From: Cranoglanis bouderius
Taxonomy: Eukaryota > Chordata > Actinopteri > Siluriformes > Cranoglanididae
Reading direction: 5' to 3'
NCBI GenBank assembly: GCA_023630585.1
Contig: CM042536.1
Location: 29,243,964-29,307,963 of the forward strand
Length of the DNA stretch: 64,000 nt
In this document: in pieces, positions 1-12,448 of the stretch
Layout: each line of letters opens with the position of its first letter
Position numbering within the stretch: the first letter of the stretch is position 1
Made by a program: the position numbers and the translations under genes
Notes under the pieces: model-generated
Databases searched by the model: none
Seen by the model: only the letters and a program-made list of their open reading frames with translations
Told to the model about the DNA's origin: nothing

Positions 1-133
1 TGACTAATCTAAAAGGCTCTGAGGTTAAATAACTCTCATAAATACACAGATGGGAGAATGTGACCAGGAAAGCATTCAACACATTACAAAAAGTCATTAA
101 GCCATAATTTACTCCTCTAACTCTCTCCAATAT

Positions 134-137
<4 letters not shown>

Positions 138-173
<36 letters not shown>

Positions 174-190
174 ACACACACACACAAACA
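138..190. repeat. CA microsatellite
   Basis: Near-continuous CA dinucleotides with a few interruptions, visible directly. Confidence 0.9.
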
Positions 191-745
191 CAAACACACA
201 GTACCAATCACATGGATGTATTCATAGCTACGCACGTCCACGCATATGTTAATAAATGCAGGCTTTGCTGTTCCTGCACACTCCGTGATTGCTTTGTGTA
301 CACTCCAAAAAGAGGCCATGGTGCAATTATGTCTGGTCACATATCTGAAGAATTTTAAACCAATTATAAATTCATAGATTTGCTAGACCAGGAGTGTTTA
401 GAAAGACAAAAGTTTAATAATAATAATGATAATAATTAAAAAATAAAATAAAATAAAATAAAACTTGATCATAGCACTGATATCATCAAAGGATTTGATT
501 TAACCCAATTCAACTTGAGGGAAAACTCATTACAAGAAAAAAAAAAAAAAGACAAAAGAAGAAAATTGACCCAAATAGCAATAGCAACTTTAACAATACA
601 GTAATTACCAGCTAAGACATTGGGGTTGTGAAGTTTTTAGTCTGGGGCATTGGAGGAATATATTTAATCCATCATGTTGGCAGATATTCTCTGATGGATT
701 CAGGAAACTTTTCTTTTATCCTGTCTGAAATATTAACAAAAGCTA

Positions 746-1288
746 CAGTACTGTGCAAAAGTTTTTGGCCGCCCTATTTTTTTAGTACAAACTTTACAGA
801 TTTTTTATTTTATGACTTCTACATTATCAAGTCAGTACAAAAAACATTTTAGATTCCCAAACATTAGTTTTCTAGCATAAAATGAAATGTTACAGAAAAA
901 TGTTTGTATGTCATTAAAGAAAGCAGCATATTACGTAAGAGACACTTTTCAGACAAAAAACACAATGAAGGCTGCTGGGTTTTGCTGCAAAAATAAGAAG
1001 CGAGTGTGAAAGTCAAAGTGTCCAGAAGAACTGTGTCTGGTTCTGCAAGATGCTCAATAAATCTTACCAGTTCATTTCCTTATAAAACTGCACATATTGT
1101 ACTGGAGACTACTATTTTTATTTTTATTTTTTTGTCACACCAAATATTGACTTTGTTTCATTTACTACTGTTTACTGCTCTTTATGGTGTTTTTTTTAAA
1201 ATGTAGAAACATTTAATTTCATTATTTTGAAGGCATATTTGCTCTACAGCATTTCTTTGCATGTGCCTAAAACTTTTGCACAGTACTG
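746..1288. mobile_element. MITE, Tc1/mariner-like, 543 bp, complete
   Basis: The left end reads CAGTACTGTGCAAAAG and the right end is its reverse complement. TA dinucleotides flank both ends (744-745 and 1289-1290), the target duplication expected of Tc1/mariner elements. No transposase is encoded; the small open frames inside have no recognisable similarity. A second, half-length copy in inverted orientation lies at about 21288-21482. It sits in a probable creb3l3 intron. Confidence 0.85.
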
Positions 1289-1423
1289 TACATGCTACAT
1301 TTACTTAAGTCTAGTGCTGTTTAATTGGAAAAAAAACAAAACAAATCAGCAACACGGAGTGAAGTTCGATCGTCCAGTTTTTGATGTGTGTGTGTGTGTA
1401 TGTTGTTTCTGTCCTTTCATTAG

Positions 1424-1906
1424 TGTGAAGAGAAGATCCTGAAAAAGATTCGCAGAAAGATTCGCAACAAGCAATCTGCACAGGAGAGCAGGAAGAAGAA
1501 GAAAGAGTACCTTGATGGCCTAGAAGGGAGGTAAGGTCTCTTGCTCTTTCTTGCAATGCAAAGAAAACCTTAAAAGTCTGAAATAAAAAAAACACCTTGA
1601 AAACAAACAAAGCAAACAAAGGATGAATGGCTATGAAAAGATGTGTATGAGTGAGAACGAGCTGGAAGAATATCTGTCCATAATGAAGCCAGGCTTTATA
1701 CATATAAGAAAGGCTTTATCTGATTTATTTGAACTCCTGCATTCAGAAGTAAAGTATGTGGTGTGCATTAAGAGTGGAGTTAAAATTTCTTAGCCTCACA
1801 CTCTTCAGAATGTGTGTTCATGTGTGATACAGTAGCTCTCACAGTGAGTGAAATAAAGGCAGCAGAGAAGCTCAATATGTACTGGATATGACTCATGAAT
1901 GGTCTG

Positions 1907-1940
<34 letters not shown>

Positions 1941-4937
1941 CCTGCTATAAATGTGCGAGTTATTAATAGGTGATATAATGTATTATTCAGAATGGCTGTT
2001 TGCAGTGCCCAGAATATGGAGTTGCAGAAGAAAGTGATTCAGCTGGAGAAAACCAACACGTATGGCTCCTCACTCATAAACAACCCACACCATGTACTAA
2101 TGAGATCATTCACCAAAATAGCATAATAACACTGCTCATGTATCATAAATAATTAATCTCACAGGTGATTCTGATGACTTTTGTTAATGACAGAGAATGA
2201 ATACATCAAATTGTATCTTAATCCATGATAAGGAACACTGCAAATATAGCCGCAATGGCGAGCTGAGGGGTCCAAGCAAATAATGGCTGCAGTGGTCAGT
2301 CCTCACCAAGTTACAAAGAAGACGAAAGTGACCGTAGATTAACACACTGTTTAGGTTTTGTGATGGCAGGTCAAAGCTAACACCGTGAAATGCATGAAAC
2401 ATTTTTAAAAAGAGAGAAATTCTAAATGCTGCTGCCTTTAATCTGTCTTTAAGTGTATGTGTATATGATAGTTTTCCCCACATCATCATTATTATTATTA
2501 TTATTCTTATTATTATCCCATCAGTGAGACCTTGTGATCTAAGCATTGCTCAACCCTAATAATTTCATCTATTCAGCTACTGATAGATTAGTGTTTAGCC
2601 CTTGCACCAGCCACCAGCCATCAATGATCCGGTACACTAGCTAGCAAAACGTATTGTAAATAATGAAGGACATTACTGATCATGTGAAATCTTTTAAACA
2701 CTTAATAAAAGTCTAGTAAGGACAGTTAATGGTGGATAGATAAGAGTCAGTTGACACATTTTTACATCTCCATTTCCTCCCTGGTGAGTTATTCAAGCTG
2801 TTGGAAGGTGCTTCACTTTTGGAATGTGTCTTTGAAACATATTGTTGCTGCATTAGGGAATTTCTGGGCATAGAGGAGCCCTGGTGTGAGAATATGTCGT
2901 AAAAATTCACCATCACATGAACGTCAGCAATTCACATCACCACAGAAGTATTAGGAAAATATCAATAAAAAAAACTTTTTTAAAATAGAAATTATTTCCT
3001 GATTATTCCTGTCCATTAAATCAATACTGACTGTAAAACAGGCCGAAGACACAAAACCACATAGGTGATAACTAGTAGTTCTTTCCCAATATTACACCAC
3101 CGAGACACATCTTTTCTCTCTCTCTTTCCCTCTCACTCTCTGTTTCTCTCAGGTCTCTAATGGATCAGTTACGAAGGCTGCAAGCTCTGGTCATGAATAG
3201 CTCTAACAAACCTGCTCAGACTGGCACATGTATCCTGGTGAGTGACAATGTGACAAGGGAGATGAAAATGTCATTGACGTCAGAGAGAAAGCACTCTGAA
3301 GGTTTTTGTGATTCGGCATACAAAATTCAGTTTGAATAGCAAAAATTACAAACAACAAATCTAACAATCTACTGCATCTATAGTGTATGGGTGATTATCA
3401 TGCATAAGAATTGTTTGACATGTTTCCCTGCATTGAGAAAAGAACAGAAATCCTGTTTACTATTGATGTGCAAAACAATCATATTGGAAATCTGAGTAAT
3501 TTAGTCTTTCATTAATCTGGGAAAGATGTTCCTCTTTTGCATGTACGCGTCCTAATCAGAAGTAAAGGTATAGCATTTTAAATTCTGCTCAACGCCAAAA
3601 ATTAAAAAAAAAGAGAAAATTGTATTCAAAGAGTCCATTCCAATCCCACTCACCACTTATTCCACTCAGCACATTTAACAACAAGCCTCAGTGTTATGTC
3701 TTCACTCGACTGCTCTCTGTTCACGCTAACATCAATGGAGAAATAATCGCTGATGATGGTGTGATGGAGCCTGTATCTGATTACAACGAAACGAAACTTA
3801 TCTAACAATTTTATCAAATCGTGACATTCATTGTGTGAGAAAAGCACACTTTTCTTAGCACGGTTTTAGACATCTTAGCATTTGTTAAACCGGCTCCTTA
3901 TCCAATGTGATCTTTGCAGGCAGACGCAGACGCAGGTTAGCCTAAATGCAAACATTTTCACATTTGATTGGTAATATATATTGACACAAAGTAAACAAAG
4001 TTATTATTGTCACCAAAACTCAATTGCTTTTTTCCAGAATTTAGCTGTAGCAACATCCGATGGGTTTTCCCAGACTGCCAGTATTTGCTAATTTACATAC
4101 TGCACAACACTGCACATTTACTCAAAGCTCACTTATACTAGAATTCTAAGGCCAGTTGTTGGAGCATCAGTAAACATTTACATAAAGCACAGTGTTTTAC
4201 TTTATAACAATATAATATTTCAATATGCTTTCTGCTCTTTCCTCAGTACATAGAAAGGTGTCACAATTATTGTCTGTTGTAATCACACATGCACTACAAA
4301 TACAGTAAATAAAAGTTTGATTGAAAAAGGAGTATTCCTTCACATTTCAGCCACTTTGATGCTAGAAGCTTGACACATCCACTGTGGTGATTTTGAAACA
4401 TCCCATGCCATTCATCCTGCCTTGAGGTTAGCAAAAAATTGATATAATGCAGTAGATGCTCATGTATGCCAGACACTGCACTGCAGTTCTGACTTCATCC
4501 TACTCCATAGAGGCATCATGCACTAGATGTGAAGTTTATTAATGAGTACAAGAGTAAAGGCCTCATTATCCCTCTGTATTCAAGTTGCTTGATATGATAA
4601 ATGAATAATTCATAAGTGGTATGAAAAGACTGATTCAAAAATCAGATGAAGCCAGATACGAAAGCCCTGCCTGAACTTTGCAGAACTGACGTGCATTACA
4701 TAGTGGATGCAGAGCATTTTTTACTCTTACACTTAAAAAAATCAATTAGGTCCCTAGACAAAGTAACTTGAGGAATGAAACAATAAGGATTGCATTTTTG
4801 CAAATGCAAATTTAGGTTGTCTACTTTTTTTTTTTAATATAGTGGAACAAATTATGGCAGCATACAGCATAAGACAAAGCAGTGGATAAAAAATAGACTG
4901 CATGAAATGCAAACAACATGACACATGAAACAAGCAC

Positions 4938-5019
<82 letters not shown>

Positions 5020-7616
5020 TAACTACAAAGAGGAACAGGACGAGCCTAAAGATACTGTAATCCACATGCTAGATGCAGATGATGAGAAAGTGATAAAGGC
5101 TGCAGGCATAAAAGATAATAATGCTATTAAATCTCTTGATCTAACTTTCTTCCAGGTGCTACTGCTGTCTTTCTCTCTCATCCTGTTCCCCAGATTCCAA
5201 CCACTGTCCCACAGCAGAACCGGTGATCCAGCAGACTTTAGCACTGCCAAAGGTGTGTGTCTTAGTGAACTGAAAGTTTGAAAAGCACCAGATATGTATA
5301 GTGGCCTGGGAAAATCCTTCACATGGTGAAAATTTTACATTTTGTACTTGATATAGTTCTGAAAACTACAGACTTTCCTGAGCTGAAATATATTTCTCTC
5401 TTTCTCAACCAGAAGTAAAGTTCTAGGATTTTAAAGTCTGGTTACCCCCATAAGTGAAAACGGAAATTGTGGTGCAGGAACATCTGGGACATTTTGACAG
5501 CTGATATCTGATTATAAACTGAATTGAGCATGTGTCAATAGAATGACTTGATTAAAGTGTGACATTCACTGTGTGAGGAAATCACACTTGGCTAGCAAGG
5601 TTTTAGACATCTTTAGGCAAACTGACTTTTGGTAAACGGGCTCCTTGTGATCCCAATGTGATCTTTGCTAAGGCAAAACATAAAAAGGAAATAAAAATAT
5701 TTCCGTCACTTTGGTGAAATATAGAAAACAAAATTCTGACCAAATTGTGATCTATTTTGACAGAAATCAACTACAGTGACATCAGATGGGTTTTCTCAGG
5801 CCACCTCACATATCATCAGTTGTATTCATATTTATACATTTTCTTTTACTGAGATTGACTAACAGTTGAACAATGCATACAAATGCTGGGTTTTTTCAGA
5901 CTATGATATTTTGCAATCTGAAACCCATCCCATATTGAAATCTTTGCCGTAGTTTTTGTTTTACAGATATCTTCATTGGCTTAATTTTAGCAGTGTTTTT
6001 GTCTTTCTTTCTCATTCTTGTTATTCAAGGTACAAAGCCATGACACTGATGCTGTGTATTCTTTTGTGAAACAGTAACTGCTGAAAATTTGGACAGTTTA
6101 CTTGCAGGGGTTGTTTAGGGCAAAATGAGGAATTCGAAGCACTGGATAATTCAGATGGCTGAGAGCTAGACAGGATTCCTGGAAATCATGTCTCAAGGCA
6201 GAGATGGTTGGATTGGTTGAGGTGGTAGGCTTAATACCTAATTAAAAAAAAAAAAAAATTCCCCAGGGATCCAATGATTTCTGACCTCACAAAATAATAA
6301 TTTAATCAACAAACATATAAGTACTGACCAATGATCATATGCAATAATAACAGCCAGGGGTGAACATTTAGCTTTCTGGGCAACCAAAACATGGGACTGG
6401 GCAGCTCTCACTTGCCCAATGGCCTAACTAATTAATTTATGATTTGTCCACCCCTGAATGACCCAGAAATAAAGTGAAATGGAATTTAAAATTTCCTCTA
6501 ATTTGGTATAATTGTAGTATTTTTCTCAAGTAGATCCTATTTGAAGAGGGAATTTAAAGCAGTTTTGGTAATTGAACTCGTGCTGGTTTACCATATCTGA
6601 TTATGCAGTACAGCTTGCTGCTTTTTGCATGTGTCTTAGACTCTCTTTGCTCCTGACATGTGCTTGATCTTCTACTTTGCTTTTGTTTAATCATTGCTCA
6701 CATTAGCGTGAGCAGCAAGAGCTATGCCTTCAGAATCCCAATCAGCTTCATTAACCTGGTGCAGTGCATCTACAAAGACTTTTGAGAAAGACAAACACTT
6801 TGTACAACACTGGTGTGTTACACCACCCATCTTCTGTTGAACCCCATCAGGATATTTTTGGTAATTGGTAACCTGATACAATTTCAAACAAGGTTCTATA
6901 TATTTTTAATAGCTATTCCACTTAAACCTGGAACTTTTTCCTTGTACTTACAGCCAATACTTTCTCAGTATTTCATTTGAACATATTTCTAATTTCAGTG
7001 TCAAAGTCTGGGCTGATGATTTATGCCCAAAAGTCGATGTCCAGTATATAAATGAATCCTGATTTGTGCTCTGACCCAGTGGCTCCTTTCCCAGTCTCCA
7101 GGTCCCCCAAGCACTTCTGCCAATTCCAGAAAGACTCATCCCATACCAGCGAATCACTGAGCACTTGATTACTTCTTTCAGGTGCTCAGTAGGTGATATG
7201 GACCTGATATGTAAAATGGCATGTTCCAGTTCCATAATTGCGACTCTCTGGACTGAATATTGAGCAGATTGGATGCAGAAGCACTTACCAAAGTTGACTA
7301 TTTGAGTTGACTATTAATTCACTAATGTAGATTCCTGCTTGTATGTGTGTCTCCTCCAGTTCAGTCACGCTCACTGCGCTCTGTGGTAGAGGTCCATAGT
7401 CTGCAGCCAGTCTCCTCCATGGACAGGAACATGAAGACAGCCACCAACATCATTTCCAAGACGCACATCAGGCCTGAATATGCCGATATGGACCCTCTAC
7501 ACCACAACCGAAGTTATGGAGATCAGGAGCATCATGCCGGTGACCCGATCACCGGGCACATGGCCATGCTGGGTTGGCATAATTCACGGCCGTGTAATCA
7601 GAAAGACAGGAAATGA
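1424..7616 (+). CDS. creb3l3: CREB3-like ER-membrane bZIP transcription factor, 3' exons (creb3l3-like)
   Basis: Five exons are visible: 1424-1530, 1991-2059, 3153-3237, 5156-5252 and 7360-7616, ending in TGA. All four introns are GT-AG and the exon lengths keep one frame. The first exon encodes the basic region (KKIRRKIRNKQSAQESRKKK), the second and third the leucine zipper (leucines in LQKKV, LEKT, LMDQL, LRRLQAL). The fourth, right after the QTGTC motif, encodes a hydrophobic membrane segment (VLLLSFSLILFP). The last exon gives a lumenal tail of about 85 residues that begins with RSLR, a candidate site-1-protease cleavage site. CREB3 factors sit in the ER membrane and are released by regulated proteolysis; CREB3L3 acts in liver lipid and acute-phase control (family knowledge). 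CREB3L4 is the main alternative, but QTGTC and the adjacency to sirt6 favour CREB3L3. The N-terminal activation domain is outside the window. I cannot tell which teleost a/b copy this is. Confidence 0.88.
1909..1939. repeat. TG microsatellite in creb3l3 intron
   Basis: About 15 TG units shortly before the second visible exon. Confidence 0.85.
2060..3152 (+). other. creb3l3: creb3l3 intron
   Basis: Donor GTATGG at 2060 and a pyrimidine-rich acceptor (TTTCTCTCAG) ending at 3152. A short TTA run lies at about 2490-2512. I see no other feature. Confidence 0.7.
3553..4080 (+). repeat. intronic dispersed repeat, left copy
   Basis: Several blocks match 5406-5812 in the same orientation and order: one around CAGAAGTAAAG, one around GGTTTTAGACATCTT, one around CCAATGTGATCTTTGC and one around GATGGGTTTTC. 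The copies differ by many substitutions and indels. They flank the transmembrane exon, so this is either an old local duplication or two insertions of one unnamed element. Confidence 0.6.
4937..5018. repeat. compound (TA)n(TG)n microsatellite
   Basis: About 10 TA units run directly into about 30 TG units, 140 bp upstream of a creb3l3 splice acceptor. Confidence 0.95.
5253..7359 (+). other. creb3l3: creb3l3 last intron
   Basis: Donor GTGTGT at 5253 and acceptor CTCCTCCAG ending at 7359. It carries the right copy of the intronic dispersed repeat (about 5406-5812). The rest has short A and T runs and no supported gene; the small open frames are not recognisable. Confidence 0.65.
5406..5812 (+). 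repeat. intronic dispersed repeat, right copy
   Basis: Direct-orientation partner of 3553-4080, shorter by about 100 bases. It contains the same ordered blocks, including GGTTTTAGACATCTT and CCAATGTGATCTTTGC. Confidence 0.6.
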
Positions 7617-7836
7617 TGTCATACATCAACTGAATGGACTGTTTTCACATGTATGGCAAACGTTTTTGACGTTTTAAGTGTTGCTGATAAAGGAGAAAAT
7701 TTGAGTTTTGCAGAACCCGACTGGTTCAGACGAAAGCAGCATCATGCTCATTAACAGAGAGTTATCAATGTTTTGATAGCCACATTATACTTACAACATT
7801 GACGTCTGACTTGTATTGATATGAGTAAACAAGAAA

Positions 7837-7842
7837 AATAAA
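7837..7842 (+). terminator. creb3l3: candidate creb3l3 polyadenylation signal
   Basis: AATAAA about 220 bases after the TGA stop. It is the first canonical hexamer in the presumed 3' UTR. Cleavage would fall near 7860; no transcript evidence is available here. Confidence 0.4.
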
Positions 7843-9779
7843 ATTACAATAGTAGTTTCCACAAATCAAGTTCAGATTTTGGCCATAGTGTGGTATGGTC
7901 AGTAAAAACTGTGGCAACGTTGTTGTATTGTTTTGCTTTGTCTTTCTCTACCTGGGTTATTTCTGTCTGAATCAGTTAATTGTCAAACAGAGGTTCTGGC
8001 TCACATTGGCTTGATGTCAAAATTGTGTCCGTGTAAGATCTTTAAGATAACCAGCACAGGTGGAGTCATGAAGACAGCAGTGCTCAGAGAACAAGGATTA
8101 TGGAAAAATCTTCAGCACAGTAAATAATGGAGAGCTTGTATCATGACTGAATAAACAAGGAGTTATATCTTCCTTACAGAAATGCTGAATTTCAAAGCAA
8201 ATCAACAAACTGAAGAAATAAAAACCCCACAACAAATCAGTAGACATCAACAGAAATAGAAAAGCAACTACAAAACCACAAAAACAAATCTGTAGACACA
8301 ACAGAAAACAAAATAAATCCCCATAAGAATAGTGAAACTATAAAAGGTAGGTACATACAACACAAACAAGGCACTATAGGATATTTACTTGTGTTTTGAG
8401 TTAAAAGAGAAAAATAAGTGCAGGGTGCTATGTTGGGATGAATCATGCACAAAAGTAGAACATTAAAGAAAAATCATAGAGGATAATGCTGTAAATAAAC
8501 TGACAAAGACTGGATACATTTCTGTATACAATTTAAAATACATTTCTGTATACATTTTAGTTTCACTTTACACATAAGGGTGCAACACAGTGCCACCATC
8601 TGTATCTGTGTATCTGTATCTGTTTAGTGCCCCAAATATTTGTATCTGTATTCAGATGTAAATCCAATGTGGGCATGGACTAAACCACAAGGTTTAGGAA
8701 ATAGATGTGTATGGTACTGTTTCTTTTAATCCCATTCATACAGTTTTTTTTTTTTTTTTTTTTTTTTTTTGCACCTGCCCATGCTACTTTCTAACAAATT
8801 TTATTGGTTCTATTTTCCAAAATATAAATAAACTAGTAGCCTAGTTTAAACCACCATGTCCCTGACCATGCAGTTACTAATAGTGAATGCATGAATGCTG
8901 AAAGTACATTGCTATAAATGTATCATTGTAAATGCATCCTTCATATTCATGGTAGTGGGTTTGCTCCAGGTTCTTTGGTTGGTGATAAAGAGAAAATTTT
9001 AAAGAAAGTTTTTATTGTGATTCTATGTGAGTTTTTCCAGACAAAAGTTTTTTTTTTCTTTTTTCATTTTTAATGACTCAAACACAGCCCTGTTTTTATT
9101 CATTTATTAATTCTCATAAAAATGTAGTACATATTTTGTGTTCACATACAGCTTTTGTTTTCATTGTACAAAGTACAGGCATACAGTACATCAAATAATA
9201 ATTCAGTATATGTCTATGAAATTGTCTCTTTCTATACTATGATGACACCAGTATACTCACTGTGGTGGTTGTGTACTCAGTTGATCAACAAGTGTGAAAA
9301 ACATAGTTTGTATATGATTGCTATTTTAAGAAAGGTGTTCCTGAAGCCAGTGTTTGATTTTGCTCACCAGCTCACAAATACAGCCGAAATATGTGCAAGC
9401 AAATGAGGAAATGTGTAAAAAGCAAAAAAAAAAAAAGAAAAGAAAAAAAAGAAAAAAAAAAAAAGAAAGAAAAAAAAGCAGATCATACAGATAATTGTGT
9501 TCAAATAAAGTTGTTTTTTTTTTTTTTTTACTACACTGTGTTCCTATTTGACTAGTTTTCTTTAAGGATGCCCCAACATTTTTCATACACACTTTCTGGA
9601 GTGTAGGTATGATTACGACAGACAACTTTCAGATTTCACTGTACCAATGGCCAATAAACCAACCACTAATAATGTAAGCCTAAAGGTGTGACCTTTTCAC
9701 AGTTTCCAACTTTATTAAGCTGGTGTGTCATCTGGCTTTACTGAAACATATAGCTGTGCACCATAGCAGTGAAAGCTAG
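7843..9779. other. intergenic, low-complexity tracts only
   Basis: No gene is seen. There is a poly-T run at about 8743-8770, a purine-rich A/G tract at about 9420-9478 and a poly-T run at about 9511-9529. A stretch at 8590-8705 with GTATCTGTATCTGT motifs is similar, in reverse orientation, to 34905-34990 and probably belongs to a dispersed repeat. Confidence 0.5.
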
Positions 9780-10390
9780 TACCATGTTTATAAATAATTG
9801 TACCCAGAGGTAGAAAATATAGAGAAAAAAGTAGTGGGCCTAGAACAGAGCCTTGTGGAATGCCAAACTTTAGAGAACTTTCCATTAACATTTACATACT
9901 GATACTCGGTCAGATAAGATATGACCATTGAAAATTCTTCTAGTCTGTCTAGAAGAATATTCTGATCTATGGTATCAAAAGTTGTGCTCAGATCAAGCAA
10001 CATATGCAAGAAGACACAACCCTGATCAGAGGCCAGTTGTCAGTCATTTACCACTCTAACCAACACTGTCTCAATATTGCAATGAAGCCTAAGTCCTGAC
10101 TGAAAGATTTCCTATGTAAGTATGAGCTCAGCTGCTGAGTTACAACCGTTTCAGTGATCTTGGAGATAAACTAATTTTACAAAGTAAGGGAAATATTAAC
10201 TGCTCTAATGAGTTGTAATGAGGTCTACATTTGACCACAATAGTTTGGTCAAGTAGATATGTTTCCAACAGTGGACTACTAAACATCCCTGGTTGTACCC
10301 CTGTGATGGTGGGGCTGCTAACACATAACTGAACAGTATTCTCATCTTTGAAAGGACCAATTATACAGATTTAGAAAAACCTGAACAATT
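9780..10390 (-). pseudogene. relic non-LTR retrotransposon reverse transcriptase fragment
   Basis: On the minus strand a frame over 9788-10009 encodes LLDLSTTFDTIDQNILLDRL. This is the reverse-transcriptase 'LLDLSAAFDTIDH' block typical of L2/CR1/Rex-type LINEs, here with the catalytic-loop neighbourhood eroded. Codons upstream, at about 10020-10090, still resemble the preceding RT block (VVND, LASDQGCV) but with a stop and frame changes. It is a short, dead LINE fragment. The family cannot be fixed from so little sequence. Confidence 0.7.
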
Positions 10391-12162
10391 TTATTTTTAC
10401 AATACAGGAAAATGTGTTGAAATTCTTGTAGATGGAGATTAACTTGGGAAACTCTGTAATATTCATTTTAATGTTGAGCATTGTTATTTGCTGTTGAGTT
10501 ATTTGGTTTGGTATCTTGATTTATATCTCAGACATACTTCCATTCAGCATGCTTGTGGTAATCTCCCTATCCTAGGGAAAAGTGGAAATAATGATGGACA
10601 CGGCTAATACACAACATTATGCAATTCCCACCATCTTTCCCCAACTCCAGCATGGCTACATGGCCCCTTTGCACGCAAATCCATATTTTCATTTCTTTTT
10701 AATTAGATCCACTGAGAGTTGGCTATGTGAACAATTTGAGGAATTAAAAATTACACAGCTGAGAAAACCCTCATTGAAGGTCCCCACTTGCTCTGACACA
10801 GGAGTGAGGATAGTGAGAGCCTAGAGAAATTAAATTAGTTAAAGATATTTGCTCTTAGTCTACTTTAGAGGTTAACATGGAGAAATCTGAGGCATAGCTA
10901 TTTCCCCTGCTTTTGGCAGAGGTTTTGTACAATGTTGTTCCACAGAGCAGCACAACAGGACACCAGTATTTTGTAATTCCAGGTTAACTGTAGTGTTAGA
11001 AGGGGGAAAGTAGATTTTTCATTAAGCATGGCTCAAGAAGGACATCTTATTCTTTTCCTTTTCTTTTCATTTTGTGAAGGGTGAATCTCTGAAGCATTTC
11101 ATCAGTTGCCAACAAATCGGCAAATGGTCTTTCCTTGAACCTGACATTGGGCAGGATACAAATACTCTATGAATGCGGTGAATACTGAAATATTGCTTTA
11201 AACTAAGAACATATTGAACCCAGAGGTTCGGGTGGTAATCTGTTTCTTGAGAAATTGGAATCGAGGTATAGCCAGATATAGGTATTTTGCTACTTTTATG
11301 GGGCAAATAGGGCGTGTCGCTGATCAATTTACAAAATTCATACCGGACACCTCATGTTAATTTAACTATATGGCTTCAGCCCTCATTATTCAGCAACTTA
11401 TAACATAGCACTTGATCCACCACAGTAACACAAACAGTTACTTTTGTGCACAAATTAAAAACCAGGAAATGCTAAATTGTGGTCATGAAATCTTAATGTG
11501 TTTGAGGTATATGATCTATTTTATCACACTTTTAACATGCTATTTTGATTTGGCGAATTAAGAAGATGATGAAAATGTTTTGGTTAATTCAGTGTGCTAT
11601 ACTAAAAAGAAAATGTGCCAACAGTTTGAAGGATAAGCTGACCAAGACCTCATCTGCTATGATTGCAGAACACATTAAATTAATTCATAATTGTAATTTT
11701 AAAACAATTATTTGACCCTCCACATAAGCAATGTCTCAAATTCTGATGCCATCTGATCCTAAATCCTCTGTGTAAAATAATCCTTTAATAAAGTTTAAAG
11801 GATCAATATAACTAACTAATTAAAAGGTTCTATTATATATCTGTATTTAATATGCCTGAAATACCATAATATTACATGAGTTGTGCCTAAATATGTAGTT
11901 ACATCTGAGGTCTGAATACCAACGTGTGCAATTTCAGTATTAAAAACTCACTGTGCACACTTTTAAATCTTCACTGTCCTCACGCACTTCTGCCCTTTAA
12001 GAATAAATGACAATGCTGCAGTCTTTTATGACAATACAGCAGTTTAACTAGTAATGAACTTAACTTTTCAGAATACAAAGATCGATATGCTATTAGGCTA
12101 TATGTGGATTTATAAAACTGATACGTAATGAAGGTAGAATTGCCTGAGGACATAGGGAGAGA
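10391..12162. other. intergenic, nothing recognised
   Basis: No supported gene. The weak open frames at 10582-10824 and 11067-11327 lack similarity to anything I know. A stretch at about 11310-11460 shares short blocks (GTGTCGCTGA, TATATGGCTTC, ATAGCACTTGATCC) with 59277-59680, so it is probably part of an unnamed dispersed repeat. Confidence 0.4.
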
Positions 12163-12167
12163 TAAGG
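12163..12167 (+). repeat. 5-bp target site duplication, left (TAAGG)
   Basis: TAAGG immediately precedes the LTR start TGTTAGG. The same five bases follow the LTR end CCTAACA at 16021-16025. Confidence 0.9.
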
Positions 12168-12448
12168 TGTTAGGTTTCCTCTCCTCCAGCTCTCACTACG
12201 CTGCAAGGAGTAGCGAGTGGCATACTTCCGCATTCCACTGCGTTCCAGCGCTATTCAAAAACTCTCCGATGGATGTTTTATTCATGAACTCACGTTTTGT
12301 TTACCTCTGCCATTTGCTCCCATGTTGTCATATTCACGTCATGTCTCCGCCTTCTGTGTTTCCCCATGTGCGTTTGTTTTTGCGTTGCGTCATGTCTCTG
12401 CCCCGTTTCCTCATTGGTTCTCCGTGTAATGTGTAAGGATTGGTTTCA
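12168..12448 (+). repeat. 5' LTR, truncated
   Basis: It aligns base for base with 15176-15460 with about eight substitutions by eye and a 4-bp indel (an extra CGCG in the 3' copy near 15249). Homology stops abruptly after TGGTTTCA. The remaining 560 bases present in the 3' LTR, including its AATAAA, are missing here. Confidence 0.9.

Larger units (their letters stand above)
1..1423. other. intronic or upstream sequence of creb3l3, no exon seen
   Basis: I see no coding exon here. The stretch holds a CA microsatellite at about 138-190, short A/T-rich tracts near 416-465 and 537-550, and a 543-bp MITE described separately. It is probably the intron preceding the first visible creb3l3 exon, because the exon at 1424 starts mid-protein and needs an upstream partner. 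Confidence 0.5.
3238..5155 (+). other. creb3l3: creb3l3 intron before the transmembrane exon
   Basis: Donor GTGAGT at 3238 and acceptor TTCCAG ending at 5155. It contains one copy of a dispersed repeat (about 3553-4080) and a compound TA/TG microsatellite (about 4937-5018). The remainder shows nothing I recognise. Confidence 0.7.

Noticed and set aside
4925..5281. 118-codon + strand frame
   Set aside because: The first part translates the TA/TG microsatellite and intron; only 5156-5252 is the creb3l3 transmembrane exon.
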